Of a stretch of 64,000 nt of DNA, positions 1-8,494 are shown one piece after another (the stretch's first letter is position 1; the number at the start of each line of letters is the position of its first letter). The stretch covers positions 186,001 to 250,000 of the forward strand of contig NZ_BMDQ01000001.1 in NCBI RefSeq assembly GCF_014635865.1. Direction: 5' to 3'. The notes beneath the pieces are model-generated. The model was not told the origin of the DNA, did no database searches, and was given only the letters and a program-made list of their open reading frames with translations. A program made the position numbers and the translations under genes. The stretch is from Winogradskyella haliclonae (GTDB lineage Bacteria; Bacteroidota; Bacteroidia; Flavobacteriales; Flavobacteriaceae).

Positions 1-437
1 TTATCAGATTGATAACACATCAATAAGCCTTTTCTCTCATAATGGAAATCAAAATCCCCAGAACCATTCATCTCTTTGTAAAGTTCTCTACTTAAAACAT
101 TAAAGTCTATAAGTATTGGTGTAGCCTTTTCTACTTTAGATGCTTTAGCAGATTTCTTAAAAGCGTATACCCATTTTAAAAAATCCATATCTAATCTTGG
201 CTTAACATAAAATGGACTTGCAGGATTTAACATCCATTTTAAGCCTTTTGTGATAATTCCTGGTTGAGATAATGGTACAAAATGGCTTGGTGTGATATAA
301 CCCGAATTTACATAAGAAGCACCAGAGCTAAAGTTAGATTTATCTACAACAGTCACTTTACATCCTGATTTATATAAATAATACGCCGAACTTAGACCTA
401 TTATTCCTCCTCCAATAATGACTACGTTTTTACTCAT
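1..437 (-). CDS. FAD-dependent D-amino-acid (D-hydroxyproline) dehydrogenase, 3' part outside the window
   Basis: The first 145 codons are visible; the frame stays open to the window edge, so the C-terminal part is missing. The N-terminus has a Rossmann FAD-binding motif (VVIIGGGIIGLSSA) typical of the DAO family. The start at 437 lies 2 bases after the stop of the hydroxyproline epimerase, so it is the last visible gene of that operon. In hydroxyproline catabolism a flavoenzyme of this family oxidises cis-4-hydroxy-D-proline to pyrroline-4-hydroxy-2-carboxylate, the step between the epimerase and the deaminase encoded upstream. The family is clear from the sequence. The substrate is inferred from the neighbours. 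Confidence 0.85.
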   Translation of the reverse strand, partial: MSKNVVIIGGGIIGLSSAYYLYKSGCKVTVVDKSNFSSGASYVNSGYITPSHFVPLSQPGIITKGLKWMLNPASPFYVKPRLDMDFLKWVYAFKKSAKASKVEKATPILIDFNVLSRELYKEMNGSGDFDFHYERKGLLMCYQSD

Positions 438-439
438 TT

Positions 440-1450
440 TTATATAACTTGAAATCCAAATGCATAAGGGTCATCTTCATCATCAATAGTAATAGTATTA
501 TGTCCATAAATTTTTGCCCAACCTTGAATACTTGGCACTATGGCTAGCTTACCATCCAAGGTCGCTTCCTTTTCAACTCGTCCAATAAAGGTACTACCTA
601 TAACACTTTCATGAACAAAAGGTTCTCCAATTTTTAATTGCCCTTTAGTGTATAGTTGTGCTAATCTTGCAGATGTTCCTGTGCCACATGGACTTCTATC
701 AATAGCTTTATCACCATAGAATACAGCATTTCTTCCTGATGAATTTTTATCAATTGTGCTGCCTGTCCAAAGCATGTGTGATACATCCTTTATAGTTTCA
801 TTTTCTGGATGAATAAATTGATTAGGGTATTTGGCATTTATTCGCGCTCTTAACACCTGTGAATAGCTAACAATTTTGCTTGCAGTATAATCTTGAATAC
901 CGTTAAAGTTTTTTTGTGGGTCAATAATGACATAAAAATTTCCGCCATAAGCGACATCAAAAACAATCTCACCAAGTTCAGGGCAATCAACTGTTAAATC
1001 CGTTGCTGCGAGGTAGCTTTTTACATTGGTTAGCTTTACCCAATCTACTTTATCATTTGTTTTTTGATAATCTATTTCAACCAAACCAGCAGGCGCTTCC
1101 ATTCGTATTTTTCCAGGAGTTTTTGGCCGCACTAAACCTTCTTCAATAGCTATTGTTATCGTTCCGATTGTACCATGTCCGCACATAGGCAGGCATCCCG
1201 AAGTTTCTATAAATAAAATCGCAAAATCATTTTCAGGGTTGTGTGGTGGATATAAAATACTTCCACTCATCATATCATGCCCACGAGGTTCAAACATTAA
1301 ACCCTTTCTAATCCAATCGAATTCTTTTAGAAAATGCTGACGCTTTTCACTCATATTTTTACCTATAAGTTTTGGGCCACCACTTTTAATAACTCTAACA
1401 GGATTGCCACAAGTATGGGCATCTATACAAACAAATGTGTTCTTAGCCAT
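440..1450 (-). CDS. 4-hydroxyproline 2-epimerase (proline racemase family)
   Basis: 336 residues, the normal length for the family. It converts trans-4-hydroxy-L-proline to cis-4-hydroxy-D-proline by two-base proton exchange. Both catalytic cysteines are present: C90 in MCGHGT and C255 in SPCGTGT. Enzymes with Thr in place of the first Cys are trans-3-hydroxyproline dehydratases, so the Cys/Cys pair argues for an epimerase or racemase. The stop of the aldehyde dehydrogenase gene upstream directly abuts this start. Linkage to a DHDPS-fold deaminase, a 2-oxoglutarate semialdehyde dehydrogenase and a D-amino-acid dehydrogenase makes hydroxyproline a better substrate guess than proline. Confidence 0.9.
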   Translation of the reverse strand: MAKNTFVCIDAHTCGNPVRVIKSGGPKLIGKNMSEKRQHFLKEFDWIRKGLMFEPRGHDMMSGSILYPPHNPENDFAILFIETSGCLPMCGHGTIGTITIAIEEGLVRPKTPGKIRMEAPAGLVEIDYQKTNDKVDWVKLTNVKSYLAATDLTVDCPELGEIVFDVAYGGNFYVIIDPQKNFNGIQDYTASKIVSYSQVLRARINAKYPNQFIHPENETIKDVSHMLWTGSTIDKNSSGRNAVFYGDKAIDRSPCGTGTSARLAQLYTKGQLKIGEPFVHESVIGSTFIGRVEKEATLDGKLAIVPSIQGWAKIYGHNTITIDDEDDPYAFGFQVI

Positions 1451-3037
1451 TTACTCAATTGGTGCTTTGGTTTGATTATTATTTACTAACCTAGAAAGAC
1501 CTAAAGGGTTTTCATTCTTTAACTCATCTGGTAATAAATTATTAGGCCAATCTTGATAGCTAAATGGTCTTACCCATCGCTTTATAGAGTGAATACCAAC
1601 AGCAGTAAAACGGCTATCCGTTGAAGAAGGATATGGCCCACCATGAACCATCGATGGACAAACCTCAACACCAGTCGGAACACCATTATAAATTAATCTT
1701 CCTACTCTATTTTGCAATGCAGAAACAACTTCAGAATAGTTAGAGGCCTCATTTTTTTCAGCAATTAGAGTCCCTGTTAATTGTCCTTCTAATTTTGAGA
1801 TGATCTCTTCTAATTGTGCTTTGCTCTCACATTGAATAACCATAGAAAATGGGCCAAAAACTTCTTGGTGTAAGGTTGTGTTATTTAAAAATGTATCTCC
1901 ATTAACACTTATTACAGTTTGACTGGCATAGTTTGGCTGTGCTTCATCCTTATAATTTGCAACAACCTTTATACTATCATGAGATAGGGCTTTTTCTTTA
2001 TTGTTATTGTAAGCTTGAAAAATATTGGGATGCAACATACAAGCTGGTTCCAGTTGCATGATTTCTAACGAAAGTTGTTCTACAAAGCTTGAAAGCGCTT
2101 GACTTTTTAACCCTAAAATTAATCCTGGGTTTGTACAAAACTGTCCTGTACCTAAAGTGATAGAACCTGCATAAGTTTTAGCAAGGTTCTCAGCTCGATG
2201 TTCTAAGGCTTTTGGCAAAATAACTACTGGGTTAATACTTCCCATTTCCGCAAAAACGGGAATAGGCTCATCGCGTTGAGCAGCTAAATCATAAAGTGCA
2301 CGACCACCCTTAATACTGCCTGTAAAACCAACAGCTTTTACTTGAGAATGTTTTACCAAATGTGTACCTACTTCAATTCCGCTACTGTTAAGATTTGAAA
2401 ACACACCATTTGGCATTCCAGTATCTTTAGCTGCTTTTATTATGGCACTAGCAACAAGTTCTCCTGTACCTGCATGCATGGGATGAGATTTTACGATAAC
2501 TGGACAGCCAGATGCTAATGCGGCGGCTGTATCGCCTCCAGCTGTTGAATATGCTAATGGAAAATTACTCGCACCAAAAACAACAACAGGACCTAATGGC
2601 ACTAATAATTTTCTAATATCTGATTTTGGTATTGGTTCTCTATTTGGTTGTGCTGTATCTATTGTTGCTTCAACCCAAGACCCTTCTCTTACTAAATCTG
2701 CAAAGCTTCGTAATTGACCAACCGTTCTACTTCTTTCACCTTTGGCTCTTCCTTCTGGTAAGCCTGTTTCTGAACAGTAGGTTTTTATCAGTTTATCATC
2801 TAATGCTATAATCTCATCTGCAATAGCATTTAAAAATGCGGACTTCTTTTTTCCTGAAATGGACTTGTATGAAGAAAATGCTACCGTTGCCAATGCCACA
2901 GCTTCGTCAATCTCTTCTGAAGTAGCTTCAGTAAATATCGTTTGATTCTCAATATTTAATTGTGGATTAAAAGTCCTATAACTTGTAGTACCTTTTGCAG
3001 ATTGCTGAAAGCCTATATAATTTTTTCCTGTGATCAT
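1451..3037 (-). CDS. 2-oxoglutarate semialdehyde (2,5-dioxovalerate) dehydrogenase, ALDH family
   Basis: 528-residue NAD(P)-dependent aldehyde dehydrogenase. Visible motifs are the cofactor-site GFTGS near 237-241, the general base E264 in the AEMGS motif, and the catalytic C301 in GQFCTNPG. The AEMGSINPV signature and the length resemble the KGSADH subgroup that oxidises 2-oxoglutarate semialdehyde to 2-oxoglutarate, the last step of hydroxyproline breakdown. The gene sits between the epimerase (0 bases apart) and the deaminase (1 base apart), which implies one transcript with translational coupling. The subfamily is set by similarity plus context; other semialdehydes cannot be excluded. Confidence 0.87.
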   Translation of the reverse strand: MITGKNYIGFQQSAKGTTSYRTFNPQLNIENQTIFTEATSEEIDEAVALATVAFSSYKSISGKKKSAFLNAIADEIIALDDKLIKTYCSETGLPEGRAKGERSRTVGQLRSFADLVREGSWVEATIDTAQPNREPIPKSDIRKLLVPLGPVVVFGASNFPLAYSTAGGDTAAALASGCPVIVKSHPMHAGTGELVASAIIKAAKDTGMPNGVFSNLNSSGIEVGTHLVKHSQVKAVGFTGSIKGGRALYDLAAQRDEPIPVFAEMGSINPVVILPKALEHRAENLAKTYAGSITLGTGQFCTNPGLILGLKSQALSSFVEQLSLEIMQLEPACMLHPNIFQAYNNNKEKALSHDSIKVVANYKDEAQPNYASQTVISVNGDTFLNNTTLHQEVFGPFSMVIQCESKAQLEEIISKLEGQLTGTLIAEKNEASNYSEVVSALQNRVGRLIYNGVPTGVEVCPSMVHGGPYPSSTDSRFTAVGIHSIKRWVRPFSYQDWPNNLLPDELKNENPLGLSRLVNNNQTKAPIE

Positions 3038-3038
3038 T

Positions 3039-3956
3039 CTAAAGATTTTTATAGTCTGGTAAAGATGGTCTTGTTTTTATGCCTTGCGCAATTACATCAA
3101 GAACATGTTTACGCTCTTCTCCTGATAAAGGTAAACGAGGTGCTCTTACATTTTCTGTCCCAATACCTGTTGCAACTTCGGCAAGCTTAATGTTTTGTAC
3201 CAATTTAGGATTAATATCCAACTCTAACAAAGGCAAAAACCAACGATAAATTTCAAGGGCTTCTTTAATTCTACCTACTTTTTGTAGCTCATAAATGGCA
3301 ACTGTCTCTTTGGGAAACGCACAAACTAAACCGGCAATCCAACCATTAGCGCCCATAAGAAGACTCTCTAATGCCAAGGTATCTACGCCCGTCATTATTT
3401 TTAAGCGATTACCAAATCTATTTATAATCCGTGTAATGTTAGAAATATCTCTAGTAGATTCTTTAACTGCTTGAATATTTGGGCAATTTTTTAATAAGTC
3501 TTCAAACATATCTAGTGTGACTTCTACCTTATAATCTACAGGATTGTTATATACCATTATTGGCAATTTTGTACTATTGGCAACCGCTTTAAAGTATTCT
3601 ACTGTTTCTTTGTCTCCAGATTTATATCGCATTGGAGGCAACATCATTAGCCCTTTTGCACCATCTTCCTCAGCTCTTTTTGCCGCTTCAATAGCGGCTT
3701 TAGTTGTTTGCTCAGCTATATTAATTATTACAGGAACTTTATCATTTACAAAAGCTACAGTCTCTCTTGTAAGCGTTCTTTTTTCATCATCTGATAATGT
3801 ACTGGCCTCTCCTAAAGTCCCTCCCAGAACAATTCCATGAACGCCAGCATCTAACTGCGCTTGAATATTAATTTTAAAAGCCTTTAAATCAAGCTCATCG
3901 TTTTCATTAAATTTTGTAGTTACTGCAGGCATTACGCCTTCCCAATTTATACTCAT
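3039..3956 (-). CDS. Pyrroline-4-hydroxy-2-carboxylate deaminase-like protein (DHDPS/NAL family)
   Basis: 305 residues with the DapA-type (beta/alpha)8 fold. The Schiff-base lysine is K165 in QAVKES and the conserved tyrosine Y136 lies in MVYNNP; GGTLGE near residues 45-50 corresponds to the family's GTTGE loop. Enzymes of this type in hydroxyproline clusters deaminate pyrroline-4-hydroxy-2-carboxylate to 2-oxoglutarate semialdehyde. I start it at 3956 (MSINWEG). An in-frame ATG at 4046 would add 30 residues without family resemblance and would run through the operator-like repeats of the divergent promoter region. It is the first gene of the operon. A role as true dihydrodipicolinate synthase is less likely because of its neighbours. 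Confidence 0.87.
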   Translation of the reverse strand: MSINWEGVMPAVTTKFNENDELDLKAFKINIQAQLDAGVHGIVLGGTLGEASTLSDDEKRTLTRETVAFVNDKVPVIINIAEQTTKAAIEAAKRAEEDGAKGLMMLPPMRYKSGDKETVEYFKAVANSTKLPIMVYNNPVDYKVEVTLDMFEDLLKNCPNIQAVKESTRDISNITRIINRFGNRLKIMTGVDTLALESLLMGANGWIAGLVCAFPKETVAIYELQKVGRIKEALEIYRWFLPLLELDINPKLVQNIKLAEVATGIGTENVRAPRLPLSGEERKHVLDVIAQGIKTRPSLPDYKNL

Positions 3957-4001
3957 AATTAATTTAAATTTTACTCGATAAAAGTAAATCAGACAGTCGC
4001 A

Positions 4002-4078
4002 ATATTTCAATGTGATATTATTCATTATTGATACTATATTATTCATTTTTTATATTTTAATGAGATATTTGAATAATA
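4002..4078. promoter_or_regulatory. Operator-like repeats between the hydroxyproline operon and the AraC-type regulator
   Basis: The divergent intergenic region holds two direct copies of TATTATTCATT (4016-4026 and 4037-4047) exactly 21 bp apart, and an inverted partial copy GAATAATA (4071-4078). An overlapping 18-bp element, ATATTTCAATGTGATATT, at 4002-4019 recurs with two mismatches at 4052-4069. AraC-family dimers commonly bind direct repeats about two helical turns apart, so these are good candidate sites for the adjacent regulator. The region is very AT-rich, so chance similarity contributes; the exact 21-bp spacing is the stronger argument. Confidence 0.5.
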
Positions 4079-4095
4079 TTAATGTAGTATAATCG

Positions 4096-4950
4096 ATGAA
4101 AGTACTTCCTTTTGTAATTCCTAAACCTGATTTAAGCAGGTTAATATATCAGGTAGATGATGTCCCTATATTTTATGACAAGCTTCATCAACATGAAGAG
4201 ATACAAATAAGTTTTATCGTTCAAGGCTCAGGAAAACTCTTTGCTGGAGATGCCATACAACAATACCGCCAAGGCGATATTATTGTCATTGGAAGCAACC
4301 TTCCTCACGTGTTTAAAACAGACAATAACGGCATTAAAAACTCGCACATGATAAGTCTGTTTTTTACAAGCTCGTCATTTGGTGCTGATTTTTTTCAATT
4401 CCCAGAATTTAATACCATAAGTCGCTTTTTTGAAGAAGCAAAGCAAGGCTTTAAAGTGATTTCAGATACGAGTGGGATTAAAAATTATTTTAATCAATTA
4501 AAAAATGCTTCAAAGCTAAATAGATTTATCATTCTATTACAGATTCTTGAAGCTATCTCAAATTCAGAATTAGAAATTTTATCCTCTTTGACATATCATA
4601 AAACTTACAGTGCAAATGAAGGAGACCGAATGCGAAAGATTTTTGAGTTCACCCTAGACAATTACAAAGATAATATCACTCTAAATGACATTGCTAGGAT
4701 TGCTAATATGACAAAAAATGCCTTCTGCAAGTATTTTAAAAAACGAACAAATAAGACATACATAGAGTTTTTAAATGAGCTGCGTATACAAAATGCAAGT
4801 CAACTCATTATAAACAATAATGAGCTTTCTATGGCTGAAGCCGCAGAATTATCTGGTTATAATAACATCTCTAATTTTAACAGACAGTTTAAAAAGTTAA
4901 AAAAACAGAGTCCTTTAGAATTCAGAAAATCAAAGCAAGGTATCTCTTAA
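4096..4950 (+). CDS. AraC-family transcriptional regulator of the hydroxyproline operon
   Basis: 284 residues. The N-terminal cupin-type sensor domain has the H31-x-H33-E34 motif and H71 of the second cupin motif (SNLPHVF). The C-terminal domain (about 180-281) is a double helix-turn-helix of AraC type, ending with the typical GYNNISNFNRQFKK and SPLEFRK segments. It is transcribed away from the catabolic operon across a 139-bp region with repeated operator-like sites, so it probably controls both directions. The inducer, perhaps hydroxyproline or a pathway intermediate, is inferred. Its 3' end overlaps the convergent MmcQ gene by 21 bp. Confidence 0.88.
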   Translation: MKVLPFVIPKPDLSRLIYQVDDVPIFYDKLHQHEEIQISFIVQGSGKLFAGDAIQQYRQGDIIVIGSNLPHVFKTDNNGIKNSHMISLFFTSSSFGADFFQFPEFNTISRFFEEAKQGFKVISDTSGIKNYFNQLKNASKLNRFIILLQILEAISNSELEILSSLTYHKTYSANEGDRMRKIFEFTLDNYKDNITLNDIARIANMTKNAFCKYFKKRTNKTYIEFLNELRIQNASQLIINNNELSMAEAAELSGYNNISNFNRQFKKLKKQSPLEFRKSKQGIS

Positions 4951-5289
4951 TTTTTTTGGCAAGCCTTTTACCACCATATCATAAGAATGGTCAATTAAGC
5001 TAGATAATAATTTGGGTGAAATTCCTTGATAAACATTGACCGTATTCCAATGTTTTTTGCTCATATGCCAGCCTTCAACGATACTATCATATTCTGCTCT
5101 AAGCTCTAGAGCATATTCTGGATCACACTTTAGATTTATTGCACCTAAACCTTGTTCCCATTTTGAGAGTGATGCTAGCGCAAACATCTTATTACAGACT
5201 TTAAAAACTAAAGTGTCTTCATCGAAAGGAAAGTGCTCCGTGACCTGTTGTTTTGACATGCAATAGTTACGATAATCTTCAATATTCAT
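4930..5289 (-). CDS. MmcQ/YjbR family protein
   Basis: 119 residues, a typical length for the MmcQ/YjbR (CyaY-like fold) family. Features are an N-terminal EDYRNYCMSKQ segment, a central FPFDEDTLVFKV and a C-terminal WHMSKKHWNTV followed by a DHSYDMVVKGLPKK stretch. The fold has been linked to DNA binding in some members, but no biochemical role is established. It is the last gene of a minus-strand run starting near 9682, 5 bases after the stop of the preceding membrane protein. The 3' end overlaps the convergent AraC-type gene by 21 bp. Confidence 0.85.
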   Translation of the reverse strand: MNIEDYRNYCMSKQQVTEHFPFDEDTLVFKVCNKMFALASLSKWEQGLGAINLKCDPEYALELRAEYDSIVEGWHMSKKHWNTVNVYQGISPKLLSSLIDHSYDMVVKGLPKKLRDTLL

Positions 5290-5294
5290 AATCT

Positions 5295-5996
5295 CTAATT
5301 ACAGTTGCTCAATATTTCCTCAGTAGATGAATAGGCGTTTAGAAGAAATGAATTCATTTGCAATGCTTTTTGCCACTGCAGCATAAAATCGGCCAATTGA
5401 TCCTCACCTTTTAAAAAATAGGCTTTCGTTAATAAATCCATCAAATCATTATTAACAGTGTTGTTGTTATGTTGTAATTTGTATAATTCTTCTAAACTTG
5501 TCACACAATCAAAACTTGTTACATCCATGTAGTTGGTTTGCTTATACGAATTCCAAACAATATCATTTAAATCTAAAACGGCTAATTTAGAGCCAATCTC
5601 TAAATTCATGTCACCTTTAATTTGAATGCTATCGCGACTGATTTTGTGGGGTTTTGTTTCGATATTATCAACCATACCAAGAGATTTTTCTTTGAATCGA
5701 TTTAAAGAATCTTTATGGATGAAAATATTGTAGTTGGGGTTCATTTTTGAAAACACATAACTTGTTTTATCATATGCTTGTCTTGAAATTGAATCAAAAA
5801 TGTGCAATTGCTCATTATTATTTTCAAGCTCTTTCTTAATCATAAATATAGCATTCTGTTTGGAATCGATAAGCTTTTTGTTTTCAAAATGATTAGACAA
5901 ATACAATCCGCCTATAACGCCGAGCATTGTAGAAAACAATGTAATAAACCAATTACTTATTAAAATTTTTGATAGCGATAGTTTTGTTTTAGCCAT
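5295..5996 (-). CDS. Hypothetical single-pass membrane protein
   Basis: 233 residues. I do not recognise the family. A short basic N-terminus is followed by one membrane segment at about residues 13-33 (FITLFSTMLGVIGGLYL). The rest is polar and helical, beginning with a lysine- and asparagine-rich segment, and is presumably periplasmic or cytoplasmic depending on topology. The gene begins 3 bases after the stop of the DUF4230 gene, so the two are probably co-translated. Composition matches its neighbours, with no sign of transfer. No enzymatic motif is visible. Confidence 0.75.
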   Translation of the reverse strand: MAKTKLSLSKILISNWFITLFSTMLGVIGGLYLSNHFENKKLIDSKQNAIFMIKKELENNNEQLHIFDSISRQAYDKTSYVFSKMNPNYNIFIHKDSLNRFKEKSLGMVDNIETKPHKISRDSIQIKGDMNLEIGSKLAVLDLNDIVWNSYKQTNYMDVTSFDCVTSLEELYKLQHNNNTVNNDLMDLLTKAYFLKGEDQLADFMLQWQKALQMNSFLLNAYSSTEEILSNCN

Positions 5997-5999
5997 ATT

Positions 6000-6608
6000 T
6001 TAATTTAACTTTTTTAGTGAATTATCTTCTATTTTCAATGCAGAATAATCTAATTTCCATCCAATAGTTTCCACAATAGATTCTATAAGTTGAATGGCTT
6101 CTAAAGCTTCTCCTCGAGCAATATTGAACAAACCACTTTCCGGTATTTTTTCTTCAATATGAGACTTGGCATTGGTATGCAACTCTGTTAAATCTGAAGC
6201 CTCAAACTTATTAAACATACCATCTTGCTTATCATAATAATTAATATTAGTTTCAATTGATAACACTTCGGGTTGAGGAAAATGCGTCAACACCACACGT
6301 TTAGTTGTTGCGTTAGCATCCATTTTTAGCTTACTTAAATCAAACCCAACATGTGCTTTAGCATTAATTACAACTAAAGCTTTTTTCTTACTCGAAATAA
6401 GTTTTAAAAACTTCTCTTTAACATCTTCGTAATGATAAATCTCTGCAAAATCGCCTTCGACTGTAATAAATTTACAAACGCGTTTTATCTTATCAAGTAA
6501 AATAATCGATTGTTCATTTGTTTTCTTTTTATTAAGCCATTGCTTGACTAGTGTTACAACACCTAGCGTCACTAAAATGCTTATGATTATAATTAAAAAC
6601 GTTTCCAT
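6000..6608 (-). CDS. DUF4230 family membrane-anchored protein
   Basis: 202 residues. An N-terminal membrane helix (about 3-20, rich in Ile/Leu/Val) is followed by a soluble domain with the DUF4230 pattern: a central KALVVINAKAHVGFDL segment and VLTHFPQPEVLSIETN. The family is widespread and of unknown function, usually exported or membrane anchored. It lies 4 bases downstream of the cyclase gene and 3 bases upstream of an unknown membrane protein in the same minus-strand run. Confidence 0.8.
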   Translation of the reverse strand: METFLIIIISILVTLGVVTLVKQWLNKKKTNEQSIILLDKIKRVCKFITVEGDFAEIYHYEDVKEKFLKLISSKKKALVVINAKAHVGFDLSKLKMDANATTKRVVLTHFPQPEVLSIETNINYYDKQDGMFNKFEASDLTELHTNAKSHIEEKIPESGLFNIARGEALEAIQLIESIVETIGWKLDYSALKIEDNSLKKLN

Positions 6609-6612
6609 TTAG

Positions 6613-7362
6613 TTAATCCATTATTTTGTATAAAATAGGCTTACTTGGCGTAGCATCGTTCTCAAATGGCGCGATTTGAAGATTAAGCATATAACACCCA
6701 TCATCAATCTTATTAGACACATAAATAAACTCTGTTATTGTAGCATTTTTTCTAATAGTTCCCTTTGTGTTCCAAAATGTATGATGCGAGCGCAACTCAC
6801 CTTCATCACGTTCTCTATCTACACTAGGCTGATCGATTAATAAATGTTTTACCCCTTTTTTAACTAAATACTCTATGGCATCTTGGGTTAAATAAGGCCA
6901 ATTGGTATTAGAATACTGCTTGGTTTTTTTATCCTTTTGGTTTGGAATTGTTCTAATAACAATAGCTTCACGTAGCTTATTACCTATGGCAAAGCGTAAT
7001 TGCTTTGCTGAAATTACAAAATCTTCATTAGACTTTTCTGGAGCTACTGTAATGACCTCAGCCAAAAAGAAAAACTGTTTTAAAGCTTTATTTATGGAAT
7101 GTTTTTCTGCAACAACATGTCCTACAGTTTCGGTATGTGTTCCGTGAGAATGCGGGTTAAAAGTAATGGTATTAAAATTTACTGATGCCCCTTCTGAAAC
7201 ACTTACAATGTCTCCATCAAATTGTTCTGGTTCTATTTTTGGCGGTCCAATATACCAAGCATTGACATTTTTTTCACCATGGCGAATTGGAATAGAAATA
7301 TCCAATGGATGGGATAAGTCTATCTTTATTTTTTTGGATTTGAGTTGTATTGTTGCTATCAA
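6613..7362 (-). CDS. Cyclase family protein (kynurenine formamidase-like metal hydrolase)
   Basis: 249 residues of the Cyclase fold (the family of kynurenine formamidase). The metal-binding stretch is NPHSHGTHTE (69-78), followed by H82. The usual motif is HxGTHxD, so here the spacing of the first histidine and the terminal acid (E78 for D) differ. A second conserved part is LLIDQPSVDRE near 175-185. The substrate is unknown; no other tryptophan-catabolic gene is nearby, so kynurenine formamidase is not claimed. The first 4 bases overlap the end of hemW, indicating translational coupling. Confidence 0.82.
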   Translation of the reverse strand: MIATIQLKSKKIKIDLSHPLDISIPIRHGEKNVNAWYIGPPKIEPEQFDGDIVSVSEGASVNFNTITFNPHSHGTHTETVGHVVAEKHSINKALKQFFFLAEVITVAPEKSNEDFVISAKQLRFAIGNKLREAIVIRTIPNQKDKKTKQYSNTNWPYLTQDAIEYLVKKGVKHLLIDQPSVDRERDEGELRSHHTFWNTKGTIRKNATITEFIYVSNKIDDGCYMLNLQIAPFENDATPSKPILYKIMD

Positions 7363-8492
7363 GATAAGTTGACTTTAAATAATTCAGAAGCAATGCCATC
7401 ACTCAAAAACTGTCCTTTTTTGGTCACGTGCAAATGCGCTGCTTCAAGATACAACAAATCTTGATTTAACAATGATTCTGCCATTTTTAAAATGTAGTCT
7501 TTATATAGCAATCCAAAATCATTTTCAATCTTTTGTATTGACACACCCCAAATGGTACGCAACCCTGTCATGACGTATTCGTTATATCTATCTGTGATTG
7601 TTAAATCTTCAATCTCTATTGGGAGTTTACTTTCTGAAATTGCCTTAATATATTTTGAATTATTCCTAATATTCCAACCACGTTGTTTACCATTAAACGA
7701 ATGTGCCGATGGACCAATACCTATATACGTTTTGCCTTGCCAATACGCTGTATTATTTCGACTGAAGTAACCTTCTTTTCCAAAATTAGATAGTTCATAA
7801 TGCACAAAACCTTCACGTTCTAATCGGTCTTTTAAAAGATGAAATTGTTCATGGGCTTGCTCGTCATCCACATCATCGATAATACCTTTTTCTATAAAAG
7901 ACGCTAGTGCCGTTTTAAGCTCTACTGTTAGCGCATAACTGGATATATGTGGTACGTTATAGTGCAATGCCGTTTCAATATTTTGAAGCCATTTCTCATT
8001 GGTTGAATTTTGAATCCCATAAATTAAATCGATTGAAATATTACTGAAGTGTTTTGTAGTTTCCTCTAAACACTCTTTAGCTTCTTTAGCATTATGCGCG
8101 CGATTCATGAGTCTTAAATCGTCCTCAAAAAAAGACTGAATGCCAATACTTAAACGATTTACAGGACTTTTAGACAACTCAACAATTCTATCTTTAGACA
8201 AATCATCTGGATTTGCTTCTATAGTAATTTCTGGATTACCTGAAACTTTATAATTTTTATAGACCGTATCTATTAAAAACAGTAATTCTTCTGTAGTTAA
8301 TATACTTGGTGTTCCGCCTCCAAAGTAAATAGTCTTAACAGTAGTATTGCTAAACTCCTCTTTTCTGAGACTAATCTCCTTAGCTAAAGCTTCAAGCATC
8401 TCGTCTCGCTTTTTTAAAGAGGTCGAAAAATGAAAATCACAGTAGTGACATGCTTGTTTACAAAATGGGATATGGATGTAGATGCCAGACAT
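7359..8492 (-). CDS. hemW: HemW, radical SAM haem chaperone
   Basis: 377 residues. The N-terminus has the cluster-binding motif C11-x3-C15-x2-C18 (CKQACHYCDF), followed by YFGGGTPS, the SAM-binding GGTP loop. HemW was long mis-annotated as oxygen-independent coproporphyrinogen oxidase; those enzymes have an extra cysteine (CxxxCxxCxC) where this protein has F20 after CDF. It is believed to bind haem and deliver it to respiratory enzymes. It starts 2 bases after the ruvC stop and overlaps the cyclase gene by 4 bases. Confidence 0.93.
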   Translation of the reverse strand: MSGIYIHIPFCKQACHYCDFHFSTSLKKRDEMLEALAKEISLRKEEFSNTTVKTIYFGGGTPSILTTEELLFLIDTVYKNYKVSGNPEITIEANPDDLSKDRIVELSKSPVNRLSIGIQSFFEDDLRLMNRAHNAKEAKECLEETTKHFSNISIDLIYGIQNSTNEKWLQNIETALHYNVPHISSYALTVELKTALASFIEKGIIDDVDDEQAHEQFHLLKDRLEREGFVHYELSNFGKEGYFSRNNTAYWQGKTYIGIGPSAHSFNGKQRGWNIRNNSKYIKAISESKLPIEIEDLTITDRYNEYVMTGLRTIWGVSIQKIENDFGLLYKDYILKMAESLLNQDLLYLEAAHLHVTKKGQFLSDGIASELFKVNLS

Positions 8493-8494
8493 TA

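Noticed and set aside
3544-3840. Plus-strand open frame of 98 codons opposite the DHDPS-like gene
   Set aside because: It is fully antisense to a conserved enzyme gene and its translation has low-complexity hydrophobic and Ser-rich content without a family.
3957-4046. N-terminal extension of the DHDPS-like protein from an in-frame ATG at 4046
   Set aside because: The extra 30 residues lack family similarity and would translate through the operator-like repeats; MSINWEG at 3956 is the natural start.
7359-8492. Annotation as oxygen-independent coproporphyrinogen III oxidase (HemN)
   Set aside because: The motif CKQACHYCDF lacks the fourth cysteine of HemN (CxxxCxxCxC), so HemW fits better.
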